Below, piece by piece: positions 36,640 through 48,700 of a stretch of DNA of 64,000 nucleotides. The notes beneath the pieces are model-generated. The model saw only the letters and a program-made list of their open reading frames with translations, had not been told where the DNA came from and made no database searches. A program made the translations under genes and the position numbers. Origin of the DNA: Ustilaginoidea virens (taxonomy: Eukaryota > Ascomycota > Sordariomycetes > Hypocreales > Clavicipitaceae); the NCBI RefSeq assembly GCF_000687475.1, contig NC_057319.1:3214001-3278000 (forward strand), in the 5' to 3' direction. How positions within the stretch are numbered: the stretch's first letter is position 1; each line of letters opens with the position of its first letter.

Positions 36640-37649
36640 ATGACGTCGTTTCTTGGTGACCTGCTCAGCCATGTTGATTTTGGCAACAAGAGCCTGGCTG
36701 GTGAGTCGTCATGCTCACCAAGCCAGCCCTCGAAATGCTTGTTGCGGTGCGGCAAGCCTGCTGCCAGAGAAGGCTTCATTCAAACATTTCCAGCTGCTAA
36801 TTCTTGCTCTGCGGGCGAAAAAAACTAGTGTCGGCTGCCTCCATTGCCTTTAACCCGTTGTGGTGGAAGTGAGTGCAAGTTGTGCCCCAGCTTTACCGCT
36901 TGACCCTTTTTGAAGAGAGAGTGTATGTGGCTAATGCCTATTCTGCCTTTTCTTTGACGTCTGGTAGCATCGTTGCTCGCCAAGGTTAGCACATCTCCCC
37001 ATGTCCATTTCGTGTTGTGAGCAAGACCAGTTCAAGTAGTCTTGGGGGGGGGGGGGGGGGGGGGGGTGCTACTTTGACTTGTTCCCACGACAGGGTCTCG
37101 TTCCGGCTGACAAGGGATCAAAAAAAAATTAAAGAGTACAACAACAAACTCCTGACAAACATGTTTGGCGGCAACTCCAAGGCGGCAAACTATGGCCTCG
37201 CCGCCGCCATCTTCTCCCTCGGCATCCTTCGCGACTGGTTGTACAAAGTTGCCATTTCCGAGCAGCCCTCGTACCAGCCGCTGTTGACGGCGTATTCGCA
37301 AGCTGCCGCCTACACGCTGCTTGCGGCTGGCAACATCCTCGTCGTCTCGTCGACATGGCGCCTGGGCATACGAGGAACTTTTCTCGGCGACTACTTTGGG
37401 GTCTTGCTGGAGGAGATGGTGACGGGCTTTCCCTTCAACGTGACCAACTCTCCCATGTACTGGGGCTCCACCATGAGCTTTCTGGGCACCGCCTTGCTCT
37501 TTGGAAAACCGGCCGGACTGCTGCTGACGCTCTGGGTGTATCTGGTGTATGTGTTGGCCTTGCGCTTCGAGGACCCTTTCACGGCGGGCATCTACGCCAA
37601 GCGAGACCGCGAGAGAGCCGCCGCCAGGTCGGGGAAGAAGCAGGAATAA
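36640..37649 (+). CDS. opi3: Phospholipid N-methyltransferase Opi3
   Basis: Four exons (36640-36700, 36829-36868, 36968-36984, 37135-37649) join in frame to 210 residues, against 206 for yeast Opi3. The protein catalyses the last two SAM-dependent methylations from phosphatidylmonomethylethanolamine to phosphatidylcholine in the ER membrane. Recognisable family blocks are LLSHVDFGNKSLAVSAASIA, FNPLWWNIVARQEYNN, MFGGNSKAANYGLAA, the SAM-binding LGIRGTFLGDYFG, and VTGFPFNVTNSPMYWGSTMS followed by LRFEDPFTAGIYAKRDRER. Three to four hydrophobic helices are visible. Exon 3 is a 17 nt microexon; intron 3 carries a poly-G run of about 22 nt. The conserved N-terminus appears only after these small exons are joined. 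Confidence 0.95.
37045..37066 (+). repeat. Poly-G tract in opi3 intron 3
   Basis: An uninterrupted run of about 22 G in the 150 nt third intron of opi3. Similar G/C runs occur at 17,506-17,522, 52,990-53,014 and 55,269-55,298. Confidence 0.85.
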
Positions 37650-38259
37650 ACGCTGCGGAGGCCCCCCTTGAAGCGGTGAGGAACGCAAAAAGGGCATCGT
37701 CACATAAGCTGCCGACGCACTGTTGCGCGCAAGTCGAGCGAGCGAGTCAAGTGTCAGGTTCAAGGAAGCTCCGTGTTTGTCGTTTTTTGTCGAGGACAAA
37801 AGCCTTGACGAACGGCTTGGAGTGTGGTGATGTTGACCGGCTGGCACAGGCACGTGGTGCAAGGTTGATTTAATGGGGCGACGGAATGAAAGCATTAGAC
37901 TAATAGAGACGCGAATTGACTACCGGTGAAAACTGTTCCTTCTTGACTCAATTGTCATCACGGGAGTGCTCACCAGGTGAACTCGTGGAGACGTCTCTTC
38001 CTGGTCCTTCCCGGGCAAGTATCAACTTGGCAAATGGTCTGGTAGAAGGGCGGTTAAAAAGCCAGAGCCACGTATCCCCGGTTTCCCGCCAAAGAAGTAT
38101 CCTTTGGAAGAAAATGCGCGCTATAGCGAGCAGGTTACGGTACAACGCAGGTGCTGGATATCTGGTCTCGCCTTGAAATCTGCATGAAGCCTGGTTGACA
38201 CATAACGTCTCGGTGCTGCATGTCAGATTTCCCCTGCTGTGGGTTGGGCAGCCAAGGTT

Positions 38260-38364
38260 CCTACCTAAGGTAGGTACCTACCTAAGGTAGGTACCTACCT
38301 ACCTACCAGGTAGGTACCTAAGGTAAGGAGGTAGGCACATGTAGGTAGGCTAGGTACCTAAGGT
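38260..38364. repeat. Palindromic CCTACCTAAGGTAGGTACC cluster
   Basis: About 105 bp built almost only from CCTAC, GTAGG, GGTACC and CCTAAGG units in alternating orientation, so the strand can fold on itself many ways. It is the longest of a dozen intergenic copies of this motif in the window. Confidence 0.85.
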
Positions 38365-38989
38365 GGCGCAAAACGGTTCGACTGATATGATATGCTCGGG
38401 AACCCAATGCGGCAGGCACCAGTGACCCAACTTTATTGTCTCCGGCGGCTAGCCACGGCAAAACATGCGCAGAACGGCCCAGCTTGACAAAGGCCCGCTA
38501 GCCAACCCCAAAGAAGGCGAGTGATGGGATAAAAACGTCCCCGCGTAGTTTTTTTTTCCCATTTTTTTTTTTTTTTGCGCGTTCCTCGCCCCCGTGTATT
38601 TGCAACCGAGAACAGGCAAAGTGTCGCGAGCGAGACGAGCGAGGCACAGTGCCTAAAGATGGCCGTTGTGTTAACCTTGCGACGGCGTTTGAGAGAATCA
38701 AAAGCCGAAACGGCCGAGAGGCAAGTTAGGTCCAGGGATAAGTCACTTTCGACCGTTGGACCCATGACGCGCACGGGCCATATGGGCGCCCTGCCAGTGG
38801 ATTCCACGAGCGTCGGGCCTCGAGGTCGGGTGGACTCGGAAGTTTCCAACCAATGATACCCGGTTGAGCCACTTGCGGCCGGGATTGCGCATTCCCTTGT
38901 GCCGTCGCATTTTCCCTTTCGTTTTCCATCTCTTGACCGCAGGTGCAGGTGCCCCATCAGGCTTCATTCAGAACTTTGTTCCCGACCCG

Positions 38990-39024
38990 AAACAGAAACA
39001 GAAACAGAAACAGAAACAGAAACC
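38990..39024 (+). repeat. (GAAACA)n hexanucleotide array
   Basis: Five to six tandem copies of GAAACA in the opi3/NRAMP intergenic region. No feature overlaps it. Confidence 0.85.
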
Positions 39025-39837
39025 ATGATATAATAATACCAGAGTGTCTGCATCGGACGGATCGCGATACTGAGCCAAGGTCAACACGTGGCGCAGGACC
39101 CTTTTTTTTTCTTTTCTTTTTCCTTCCCCCCCGACTCTACATACGGTCTGCCTGTGCGGAATAGTGAGTGATCTCCTGGTTCTCTTTTGCCGTTGCGCCT
39201 TTTGGTTTCGCCCCCCCATCGCCAAGGGACATTGGATATATCTACGCTGTACTCCGTACGCGAGAAAGAAACGGGGGACAAGGCCAGTGGCCGCTGCATA
39301 AGAAGGCTGCGGGCGTTGCGTTTCCAGCAACTTGTATATAACTGGGCGAAACCTGCTGCCGAGACCTGCCGCCGAGACCTGCTGCCGAGACCTGCTGCCG
39401 AGAACCGCTGCTCACGCTTACCCGTTTCGTTGCGCCAGATCGAACACGGACCGGACGTCCTGCAACCTTGCTATCCCTGCAGCGGCATTCAAGATCAGAG
39501 TAGATGGCCTGTCCGTTTCGTCACTCGTCATTACCGCAGCGGCAGCATAAGCCTTGACCGTTCGTTCCATATCCGCCCTTCTTCGATTAGCACGTGCCAC
39601 GCCCTTCATGAGAGCATTGTCGAGATTCTATATACCTTCGTTTTCTCGGAGCAGGGCGCAAGTCGAATACTACCCGGCACAGGTTTCGCGGCCAGCGGGC
39701 ATGACATGATATTCGCTTGATCGATAGACCCTGGACCACTGGTTTCATCCTCCACCTGTTGGGGGAGGAGGTCAAGGCTTTTTTGAAGCCATCCGTAGAG
39801 CAACGAGACGACGCGTACAGCCGTATCACTCGGTAGA

Positions 39838-41755
39838 ATGGTAGCTCCTGATGGCGTAGAGAGCCGATCGCGACAACTGGGAGCTGACACAGGTGCCGGA
39901 GCCCAGAACAGCCCGGAAGAGGATGCTGCATCTCAACCGATTCAGAGAAGCATCGGCCATGCCAGGACGCCCATGGCAAAGGTGAAGCATGCGTGCTGGA
40001 CCTTTGGAAAGTTTGTCGGTCCAGGCTTTCTGGTTTCGGTTGCGTATAGTAAGTCTCCCGTCCAAGTCTCCAATCAAGGCCTCCGGACCGTTCGCTTTGC
40101 CCCAAGGTGCTTTCCATCTTGGCCATGTTCTTGCTTGAACCCCCCCTTCCTCTTCCCTTTGACCCGGAAGTTGAAATAAAAGAAAGAAAAAGAATGAAAG
40201 AGATTCAAGATAAACGCACCATTGCATCTCAGTCTAACCCGAGCCTCGCCTCCGCTTTTAGTTGATCCCGGGAATTACTCAACAGACATTGCGGCTGGCG
40301 CATCTTACCGATACAAACTCCTCTTCATTGTCCTTCTCAGCAATCTCTTTGCCATCTTGCTCCAGTCACTGGCCATTCAACTCGGCACTGTCACCGGCCT
40401 GGACCTCGCGTCGGCGTGTCGCCTCTTTTTCCCGCGCTGGCTCAACTACCTTCTCTACGCTCTGGCCGAGGTAGCCATTATTGCAACCGACATGGCCGAG
40501 GTCATTGGCACTGCCATTGCTCTAAATCTTCTAATTCCCCAACTGCCCCTGGTGGCGGGGTGCGCGCTGTCTATATTGGATGTCATGGTCATTTTATTCT
40601 TTTATCGTCCCCACGGGGCCATGAAGGGACTCAGGCTGTTTGAGGTCTTTGTGTGCTTGCTGGTCTCGGGCGTTGTGGTGTGCTTTTGCATCCAGCTGAG
40701 TTTGATCAAGGGCGACGTCGGGCAAGTCTTTAGGGGATACTTGCCGAGCAGCGAGCTTGTTGAATCGCAAGCGTAAGTGAGAAACCAAACCCAAAGCATC
40801 CGGCTGTTGTTGTCGGCAACCCCCGAATTCAACATGAAGTCGACGGATGATATGGACGCAGTCAGCTAACAGGGAGGAAACCTTGGCCAGGCTTTACCAA
40901 GCTTGTGGCATCCTCGGCGCCACCGTCATGCCTCACAGTCTATATCTTGGCTCGGGCATCGTTCAGCCGCGGCTTCGAGAGTACGATTCCAAACACGGCC
41001 TCTTACCAAGCGAGCCCGGATCATCGGCCTCTTCCGCCGCAAACGATGGCGACCACGACAAGGCCAAGTACATCCCTTCCCAGGCCTCCATCAACCACTG
41101 TCTCAAATACTCAATCACCGAGGTTGCCCTTGCCCTTTTCACGTTTGCTCTATTTGTCAACTCGGCCATCCTGATCGTGGCCGGCTCCTCGTTGTATAAC
41201 AACCCCGACGCCCAGGAAGCTGATATTTTTGGAATCCACGACCTCATGGCCAAGAGCATCTCCCCTGCTGTCGGCACCATTTTTGCCCTAGCCCTGCTTC
41301 TGTCTGGCATCTCGGCAGGCATTGTGTGTACTATTGCTGGACAAATGGTGAGCGAAGGCGCCATCAACTGGCATCTCAAGCCCTGGCTACGCCGCCTCCT
41401 CACCCGCTCCATCAGTATCGCGCCATCCATCGTCATTGCTGGAGCTGTGGGTAGGTCGGGGTTGAACACGGCCCTGAACGCCTCCCAAGTGATTCTCAGC
41501 TCTGTGCTGCCCTTTGTCACGCTGCCACTCATTTACTTGACGAGCCGGTCAAGATACATGACTGTCTTGCCCGGGAGGGCGCGCTATTATGTCGAGTCAG
41601 ACGATGAAGGCAGGTCAGTGTCGGCGAGTGCCAGCAGCAGTATGAACATGTCGAATCCTTGGTACGTGGTGGTTCTGGCGGGAATAGTGTGGTTGATCAT
41701 TACAGTTATGAATGTTGCCAATCTGGTTTTGCTGGGTTTAGGCAAGGCGTCCTAG
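39838..41755 (+). CDS. NRAMP-family divalent metal transporter (Smf type)
   Basis: Exons 39838-40048, 40262-40772 and 40873-41755 join in frame to 534 residues. The family moves Mn2+, Fe2+ or related ions together with protons. The metal-binding DPGN motif of helix 1 is intact (residues 72-75, in IDPGNYSTDIAAGASYR; the exon 1/2 join falls just before it), and helix 6 carries the matching MPH motif (260-262, in GATVMPHSLYLGS). Other hallmarks are AEVAIIATDMAEVIGTAIAL, LSGISAGIVCTIAGQMVSEG and LNASQVILSSVLPFVTLPL. About eleven hydrophobic helices can be read, with a hydrophilic loop after helix 6. It resembles yeast Smf1/Smf2; plasma membrane or vesicle location cannot be told. The joined second/third exon reads SQAEETLARLYQACG. 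Confidence 0.94.
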
Positions 41756-42905
41756 GCTGTATTTGACATGGCAACGTGGACTCTGATGAGACGAGCAGAG
41801 GGAGAATGAGAGATGCATGCATCTTGAAGCGAGTATGTCGTTCACACATAGCCAGAGGAGCATTTTCCCTCGGCTTTTTTTCCCATTCGTGGCCATCTTA
41901 ATTTTTGGGTAGAGCGGGGGGGACATGGTTAGTTTATTGACCGGGTGACATTGTTAATTATAAATCTAGGAGTTTCAGGACGATGGGAATTTTGAATCAA
42001 GGAAGACATTGATCATGCGTGACGGCAGCGCAGCAATAGTGCAATAGACGAGCGATGAGCATAACTGGGGGATGTTTGTGTTTGTGGATCGTGTTTGAAC
42101 TTGTGCGGTCGAGTTTAATCATTTACCTCCTTGACTTAATTATGGCAGGTCGAGGGTTAGCATAGGACCGGTCAAGCGTATACCGTGCCATGTACAGTGT
42201 GCACTGTGTTGGGGCGCAGGTACGGTGCCGGTAGAAAACGGTTAGGTACTGTAGGTATGTGTACGTACCCTGCTTGGCGGTATGTTGATAACGGGGTGGC
42301 TGATAATGTGGCATGGTCGCACGTCCTCGGACGTACTCGCGCGTCTGCACGAATCCAACACGATCGGTTTCTTCACAGACTGCTAATAACCTATGAATGT
42401 CTTTGTCTTGTGCTCTGGAGTCTGGAGTCTGTACGGCAGCAAGGCGGAGCTCTCTGGCTGCGACTCGCGAGAACCCCCCCCACCGGTTATCAGATTCAAC
42501 TCCCCGCACCCCGCACCTCCTCCCCCCAGCAGCACGAGCACGGTTCATGAAACAGCAGCCTCAGGTTTGAGCTTCAAATGCTTGCTCGGAATACCTTTGG
42601 CAAGCTGCGAACGAGCTTGTGGAAAGCTCACCGGACCACTTTTTTTATATGTTTGAGGCTGGCCGGGCCTTGCTGGGAACTCGGATTGCCCTCGCCACAG
42701 AAGCAAGTCGACCAACGGCCTGTGCTTCATTGCCGTCGGAGCCGTTTTCCAATACCATCTCCCTCTGCGGGGCTTTGCTTGCGCACGACATCTTGACCCA
42801 TCAAAGCAGATGAGCAAGCCCCTGTACTTGTTCTGGAGCAGCCATCTCTCGCACTCGTTCATCCGCTGCGCGGGCTTCGGGCCGTAAACCGCAGCTTGTA
42901 TGACC
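41756..42905. other. Intergenic region, NRAMP / lsb5
   Basis: No gene seen. The left part should hold the 3' UTR of the transporter gene and the right part the lsb5 promoter. Nothing repeated stands out except a short C-rich tract near 42,475. Confidence 0.45.
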
Positions 42906-44741
42906 ATGTTTCAGTCGGTATGGACGTCTTCCTTGTTTCTTTCGGGATTGCGGAAGGCTTGCTTGATACGCAGGCTGCGGTGGGACTGCCTATGGGACAT
43001 GGAATAGCCAAGTCCTTCCATTTTTCTGCTTCTGCTTCTCGCCATGCTCCATTACCCCCACCGGCGACGACAGGCACTAACTAAACCCCCGCTGATAGAA
43101 GAAACCATACTCGGCAGTCACAGTGACGATAGAGAATCTCACTTCCGAGTCCTTCTCCGAAGATGACCTCAGCGGCATCCCCGACCTTGTAGAGGTCATC
43201 AAACTCCAAGCTACCGGCCCGGCAGAGGCGGCTCGCGCGATCCGCAAGAAGCTCAAGTACGGAACGGCGCACAGGCAAATCAGAGCCCTGGTCCTCCTGG
43301 ATGGGCTGATTCAGAACGCCGGCCCGACTTTCCAACGCACCTTTGCGGACGAGCCTCTGCTGGAGCGTCTTCGCGTCTGTGGTACATCGGATTTGTCGGA
43401 CCCAGCCGTCAGGAAGAAGTGTACCGAGCTCTTTCGCGAATGGTCGCAGTATAGGGGGATGCCGGGGCTAGAGAGAGTGTCGCGTCTGCACAAGGTGCGT
43501 TCAATTTGGAAGGATAAATGGCACATCTTTTTTGCTTCCTCCCAACTGTCCCCCTCTCTTCCCCCATTTTCTCTCCCCCCCCCCTTTTTTTCCCTCTCTT
43601 TCCAGGTAGAGGATAGAAGGGGAAACGGACAGAGGACAGAGGACAGGGGACAGGGGACAGGGGACAAGACAATGTCCATATCAACGCGTTGAATTTTTCC
43701 CCCAACTAACAAACGATTTCAAGGAACTGCCTAAGCGTAAAGTGGCCATGACGCAGGAAAGATCCAAAGTCATCCAGGAAACAGAGAACCCGTTCGGAGA
43801 TGATGAGGAGGAAGAGGCTGAAAAGGTCAAGCAGCAGAGCCAAGGCGTAGCAGGATCGTCCAGATGTTGGAACGATGACGGCACCGGTAGGGCCACTGCC
43901 ACAGATTTCCTCGCCGTCCTGCCGCCGGACCATGGCACAAAGCGTGCCAGCGGGAATAAAAAGTCCAAGTCCAAGTCCAAGTCCAGGGGTCGTAAGCCTT
44001 TCAATCTGGAAGCCGAGAAGGAAAAGATGAAATCAGTCATCGCAGAAGCGTCCATCTCCTCGACGGGGTTGATGAATTCCTTGCAGGTCATCAACCGTGA
44101 AAAGGAGCGCGTTTCAGAAAATCGGGCTGCCGTGCAGCATTTCGAGGCTTGCAAAAAGCTGCGACGGAGAATCCTGCGATATGTTAGTTTCTTGCACCTT
44201 TTGCAAGATGGGATCATGGTCTGAAAAGGGGGGGAGAAAGGAGAGAGGCAGAGAGGTGGGCAGCATCTGTGGCTAACCGGACTTTGCAGATTCACCAAGT
44301 CGAGAGCGAGCAGTGGTTGGGCAGTCTACTCCATGCCAATGACGAGCTCGTACATGCTCTCATGGCCTTTGAGCAGTTGGACCAGTCCATCGAGGCGGAT
44401 AGCGATTCGGACGACGAGCTGGCGGAGCAAGCCCACAAGTACAGGAGTAAGCGTTGGACCCTTTTTCCTTGCACGCACTGTGAATGGCTGACGCGAGAAT
44501 AGTGATTACTCAAAAGGCCCAAGAGAATCAAGTCGCGGCTGGTTTCGCCGGTCTTTCGCTCAGCCAGGAGAGGAATGTGCCTGCGGCAGCCGAGCCTCCT
44601 CGACCAGTGGCACCGCCGCGTCTGTCTTGCACTGCGGCTGGCGATGAAGACGACGTCGATGATGAGGACGACGACGACCCTTTTGGGGATAAGAATGTCA
44701 TATCAACGCCTACCGCGGAACGAGGAGAGCCACGCTGGTAA
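42906..44741 (+). CDS. lsb5: VHS/GAT-domain protein, Lsb5-like
   Basis: Five exons (42906-42917, 43099-43494, 43724-44182, 44290-44446, 44503-44741) join in frame to 420 residues. The N-terminal VHS domain (about 10-135) reads SEDDLSGIPDLVEVIKLQAT, EAARAIRKKLKYGTAHRQIR, ALVLLDGLIQNAGPTFQRTF. A GAT-like helical bundle follows at about 235-340 (LMNSLQVINREKERVSEN; VESEQWLGSLLHANDELVHA). The acidic tail contains NPF- and DPFGD-type endocytic motifs (NPFGDDEEEE near 155; DDDPFGD near the end). Yeast Lsb5 binds the actin regulator Las17 and ubiquitin in endocytic sorting. Exon 1 is only 12 nt (MFQS); it is inferred because joining it gives the family start MFxxKKPYSAVTV. Intron 2 contains GGACAGA direct repeats. 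Confidence 0.88.
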
Positions 44742-45674
44742 CCGCGGCTAAAGGCAAAAAAGCATTTCAATGGCAAGTTGGGGAGGAGTCTTGACTCGCG
44801 GGTTGAAGCCTTGGTTGGGCCTTGGTTTGATTTTTGTCTCTCCTCTGTCTGTGATTTCTTCACTTAGTTTCATTATCATGTGTCGAATCAGGGCTTGCTG
44901 TCGTTTCGTGTCTTTGTGTGTTTATGATTTCCCCATGCAGCTGGCCAAGATTCTGTGGCGAATGCCGAGATCTCTCCCTCCCTTCCTGGTGTCCTTGTGT
45001 GTTTTCATTGTCTGGTTTTTGAGCTTCACGCGACGAGCCAAAGCTCGTTTACTATTGTGTCTCCATTTTCCTCATGATTTCGTAGAGATGAGGTTCGAAC
45101 CAAGACTTGTTTCCTTTTTGCCGTGTCTTTTACTAATTTCATCTAGTCCGAAACTTCCACGGCATCCTAACCCCGTTCACCATCTTCTGCCTCTCTTCTC
45201 CTCATCATTTCTCCATGTAGTTGACTGACCGGGTCTCCGTCGCAGCGCGGGCTTTTTCTCACTTTTTTTTTCCTTTCATTTGCCTTTTTTTTCTCCCCTC
45301 CCCGTTTTTTCATCTGGTTGGCCAAGTTTCATTATGCCGAACGGGGGGGGTAGCTTTGCCCTGCGTCTTCCTTCGCCGACGTTTTCTTCATCTACTTGGC
45401 CGAGTCTCCAGTCAGGATGCGTCCCGCAGGCGATGCCGGCGCGTCGAGGCATCCCCAAGGCGCCGAATCCCAGCCTGGGCAACGCATCCCCCACGCCATT
45501 TCCACCAAGCGAAGCCCAGGCCATGCTTGGCTAACAGACACAGACACGTTGGCCCGACCTGCTTTCTCAGAGCCCCCCTTTTCTTCTCCTTTGCCCGTGT
45601 GCCTCCCACTGGCCAGGCAAGAATATCAAACCAAGTACAGCATGCGCCGCGTTTGAGCTGGAGACGGCAAAATC

Positions 45675-45703
<29 letters not shown>
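45675..45703 (+). repeat. Poly-A tract, 29 nt
   Basis: An uninterrupted A run about 0.9 kb downstream of the lsb5 stop. No coding sequence with a poly-A tail (retrogene) was recognised beside it. Confidence 0.9.
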
Positions 45704-45705
<2 letters not shown>

Positions 45706-48700
45706 CCTCGGCCTGCATCCGGGCTTATTCTTCCCAGCACGACGCCAGATATTCCAGCGCGATACCGAACCGGTACGGAGAACGACGGGGTACAGCATGA
45801 TCGACCAACTAGCATCTTTGCAGCTGAATCATTTCATTGTTCCCTAAATACCAACTCTTGTACAGAGGCAGGGCTGCACCCCCCTAGTCTTTCATTCGAA
45901 AGGGCGGCCACCTCGGCGGGCTTGCCATGGAATCAATCCAACATTCCTCCTTCACAGCACTAGTCCTCAAGGGGGGACCTTGTGCGCCTTTTGGTCGTGA
46001 TTGTTCCAACACAATGTGTCGTCCGGTGAGCGGACGATACGAACACATCCCCTCCCCCTTTTGCCCGGAAGCCAAACCCGCCGTCAACCGCGGGAAAACA
46101 AGTCATTTTTGAAAGAAGGGAAAAACAAGCAGGGGAGCAAGTACCCAAGTGGCACAGCATGATGCTATATTGAGGGCCACAAAGGCAGAGCCAAGGCCAG
46201 GAAAAGCGAAAACCACAAAATGGCTCATGGGATCGTCTCCTCCCGCGTTGGCGTCAGGACCAGTCCGTGATCTTTCCTCCCACCGTGGATTCTCGCAACA
46301 CGTTGGACCTGAACTCTTACTGGTGGGGCCCCAAGCAAGCTCTTTTTATTGTCATTTTTTTTTTCCCGCCGTCTCAAAAACCGAGAGGGAAGCCTCGCTC
46401 CGAAAAAAGGAACCGGTCAAGGGGCTCCATTTTTTTCCTTGTTTTTCTTGGCGGGAACGGTCGTGAAGCCTGGATTGCAAGACTGGGGACATGGGAGGTG
46501 TGCAAAGTATGATGGCGTTATTTGAAAAGTTTGTTGCAAAATCTCGTCTCGTCTCTTTGGAAAATGGTATCTGGTGACACGCTCATGCTGACGCTGCATG
46601 GGGGTAACACGTCGACAATGGCAGCTTTGGCTACATTTGGAGGAGCACTCGCCTCTCTCTGCGCGTTGGGCTTTTCAACAGACGCGGAGGAGTCAGCCTC
46701 ACGATGGCTCGGCGACGCGAGTACGCCGAAGGGCCTTCCTTGTCGGTGGCGGTTGGGCCGGTAGCGGCGGAATAGTTGCGTTGGCCGGGCAGGAACAAAC
46801 AGACGGAGCTGTGGGGTGTGAAACGGAGAACTGGCAACAAGATGACCCCTTGTTGGCCTCTTTTATTTGCCCTTTTCTCGGCCGTCCTGTCATTTCTGGC
46901 CTTTGGGCCTAGAGTCCATGTATATGGAGACTTGTTGACGAAAACACGGTATTGATGGCCACGTCCATGGTCCACAAGAAGTGAATGCAGATGCTCCGGC
47001 CTGCAGCAGTAGAGTCAAAGACGGCTCGTTCATGAAAAAGGCTCTCTTGTCCATGATTGACCTACTATGTACCCACGGGATTCCAAGCGTCCTCAACAAC
47101 CAAGCATGTAGTCCGTTGTACGACACGGAACCACAGGCATCAGCCATCGTGACGGCCCACCAGCTGCGACGTTTGCAGCGTGTGGCTTCATCCTGACATC
47201 AACATGGCTTATCCCGTGCCGCCAAGAAAAAAGAAAAAGGGTTTCACCAAGGCTCATGTGATTACTTGGGCGGACAGCCTACATCCGTGGCGCTTCTGCC
47301 CCCTTTCGGACCTCGGGCATGTCGGGTATCCTGAAGCCGAAAGAGCAAGTTTCAACCTCGTGCTGCTTGTGATAGGACAGCAACAGCGGCGGCGGAGGGC
47401 GATGATTCTAACGATTGGTTGGCTTGCAGCAAGTTAGCCCAGCTCTTGCTCTCACTTCTCGGTCGCAGCAGGGGGGTGGGGTGGAGGTTGGGCTTATCAG
47501 CACGCAGGGGAGGGGGAAGGGGGAAGGGGGAGGCAGGGACGAGTGCTGGATTCAAGATTGGCGACGTCACATCCAGTGGAGGCAGATGACGAGTTGAAGG
47601 CTGGGATGGCTTCTGCCCACGGGAGGTGGCGTACATGTAGCGTTGGGTGAAGGGGGCGTTGGCTGGGCCTTCCAATTTCCACTTTTAAACATGGAGGCCA
47701 TGACGGACGGATATGCGACTTTGCCCTCGAGGAGGGGGAGGGAGGGGGTGGGATGGAGACGATGCTGGAGAGGCTGGTCAGGCCTCCTGTGCGTACGGCG
47801 GTGCGCAATGACATGATGGTATTTGGGAGCCTGGCGGTAGTGGGCCGAGGGGTTTCAGAGTCCGGCATACCCAGCCTATTGTGTACGCAGGAAGGGGGGC
47901 TGCTGGACCAAGGCTTAGTCGGCTAGATGTGTTTGTATGGGCATCGGTAGTTTGCCACGGCGGGATCGTGGTGGTGAAGGGAAGGCGTCGAGTGTCCTCG
48001 GCACTCGGAAGAGATGCTCTGGCAGGGCGCACGTCTGCATCGAAAGAGGCACTGGTTCTTGGGTCTGGGACAGGCCGCTTAGGGCTTCCACGTGAGGCAG
48101 GCGTGGTGCGTGGTGCGTGGTGCGTGGTCCAAGGTCCAAGGTCCAAAATCAAATGCTTTGGCAGCACACGATTTCGCACATGGCAGTCCTGGTGCGGGAC
48201 GGAACGGCCAGCCAGCTGGGCGAGGGGGTGACGATGACCCCAAGGGCTCGCCCTGCCACGGGCCCTCGTCTGTGGTGTCTGTGGTGTCTGTGATTTGTTG
48301 CCGATTCCAACCAGCGCGGCCAAAGTGCAAAGGGGTCTGATCGAGTGCGTTTGCCGTGTTTCCAGCGAGGCGGTGCTGGTGACGCACGAGGGACGCTTCT
48401 CGTCCGCGAAGCAGGTAGGATTGCTCGAAGCGGCGAGTTTGCCCAGCTTGCACTCGTTCGGTAGTCCAGCCCATGCCGCGGATGGACAGACAGGCAAGGC
48501 AGGCAGAGGGACGATGTTGTGCCGTGCCCGCGTGGAGTTTGACTTGTGGATCGGATCCCGTCTCGTCGCAATGCCCGGAGCTTGATGCAGCTTGATGCAG
48601 CTTGATGCCGGGCCTTATCTGCGGAATGTCAGTTGGCACTCCCTCGCCGCAGGCAAACCTGGTCCAACTCGACCCTTGAGGCGAGCTTTGCATCGAGTCA

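Larger units (their letters stand above)
37650..39837. other. Intergenic region, opi3 / NRAMP transporter
   Basis: No gene supported. It carries the largest CCTACCTAAGGTAGGTACC cluster (38,260-38,364), a (GAAACA)n array (38,990-39,024), a TACTCCGTACG motif (39,249) and CTGCTGCCGAGAC direct repeats (39,353-39,410). Confidence 0.55.

Noticed and set aside
45060..45110. tRNA-like B box (GGTTCGAACC) near 45,093
   Set aside because: No A box at the right distance and no cloverleaf could be folded by eye.
45675..45703. Retrotransposon or processed gene tail
   Set aside because: The poly-A run has no adjacent reverse transcriptase, coding relic or target-site duplication that I could see.
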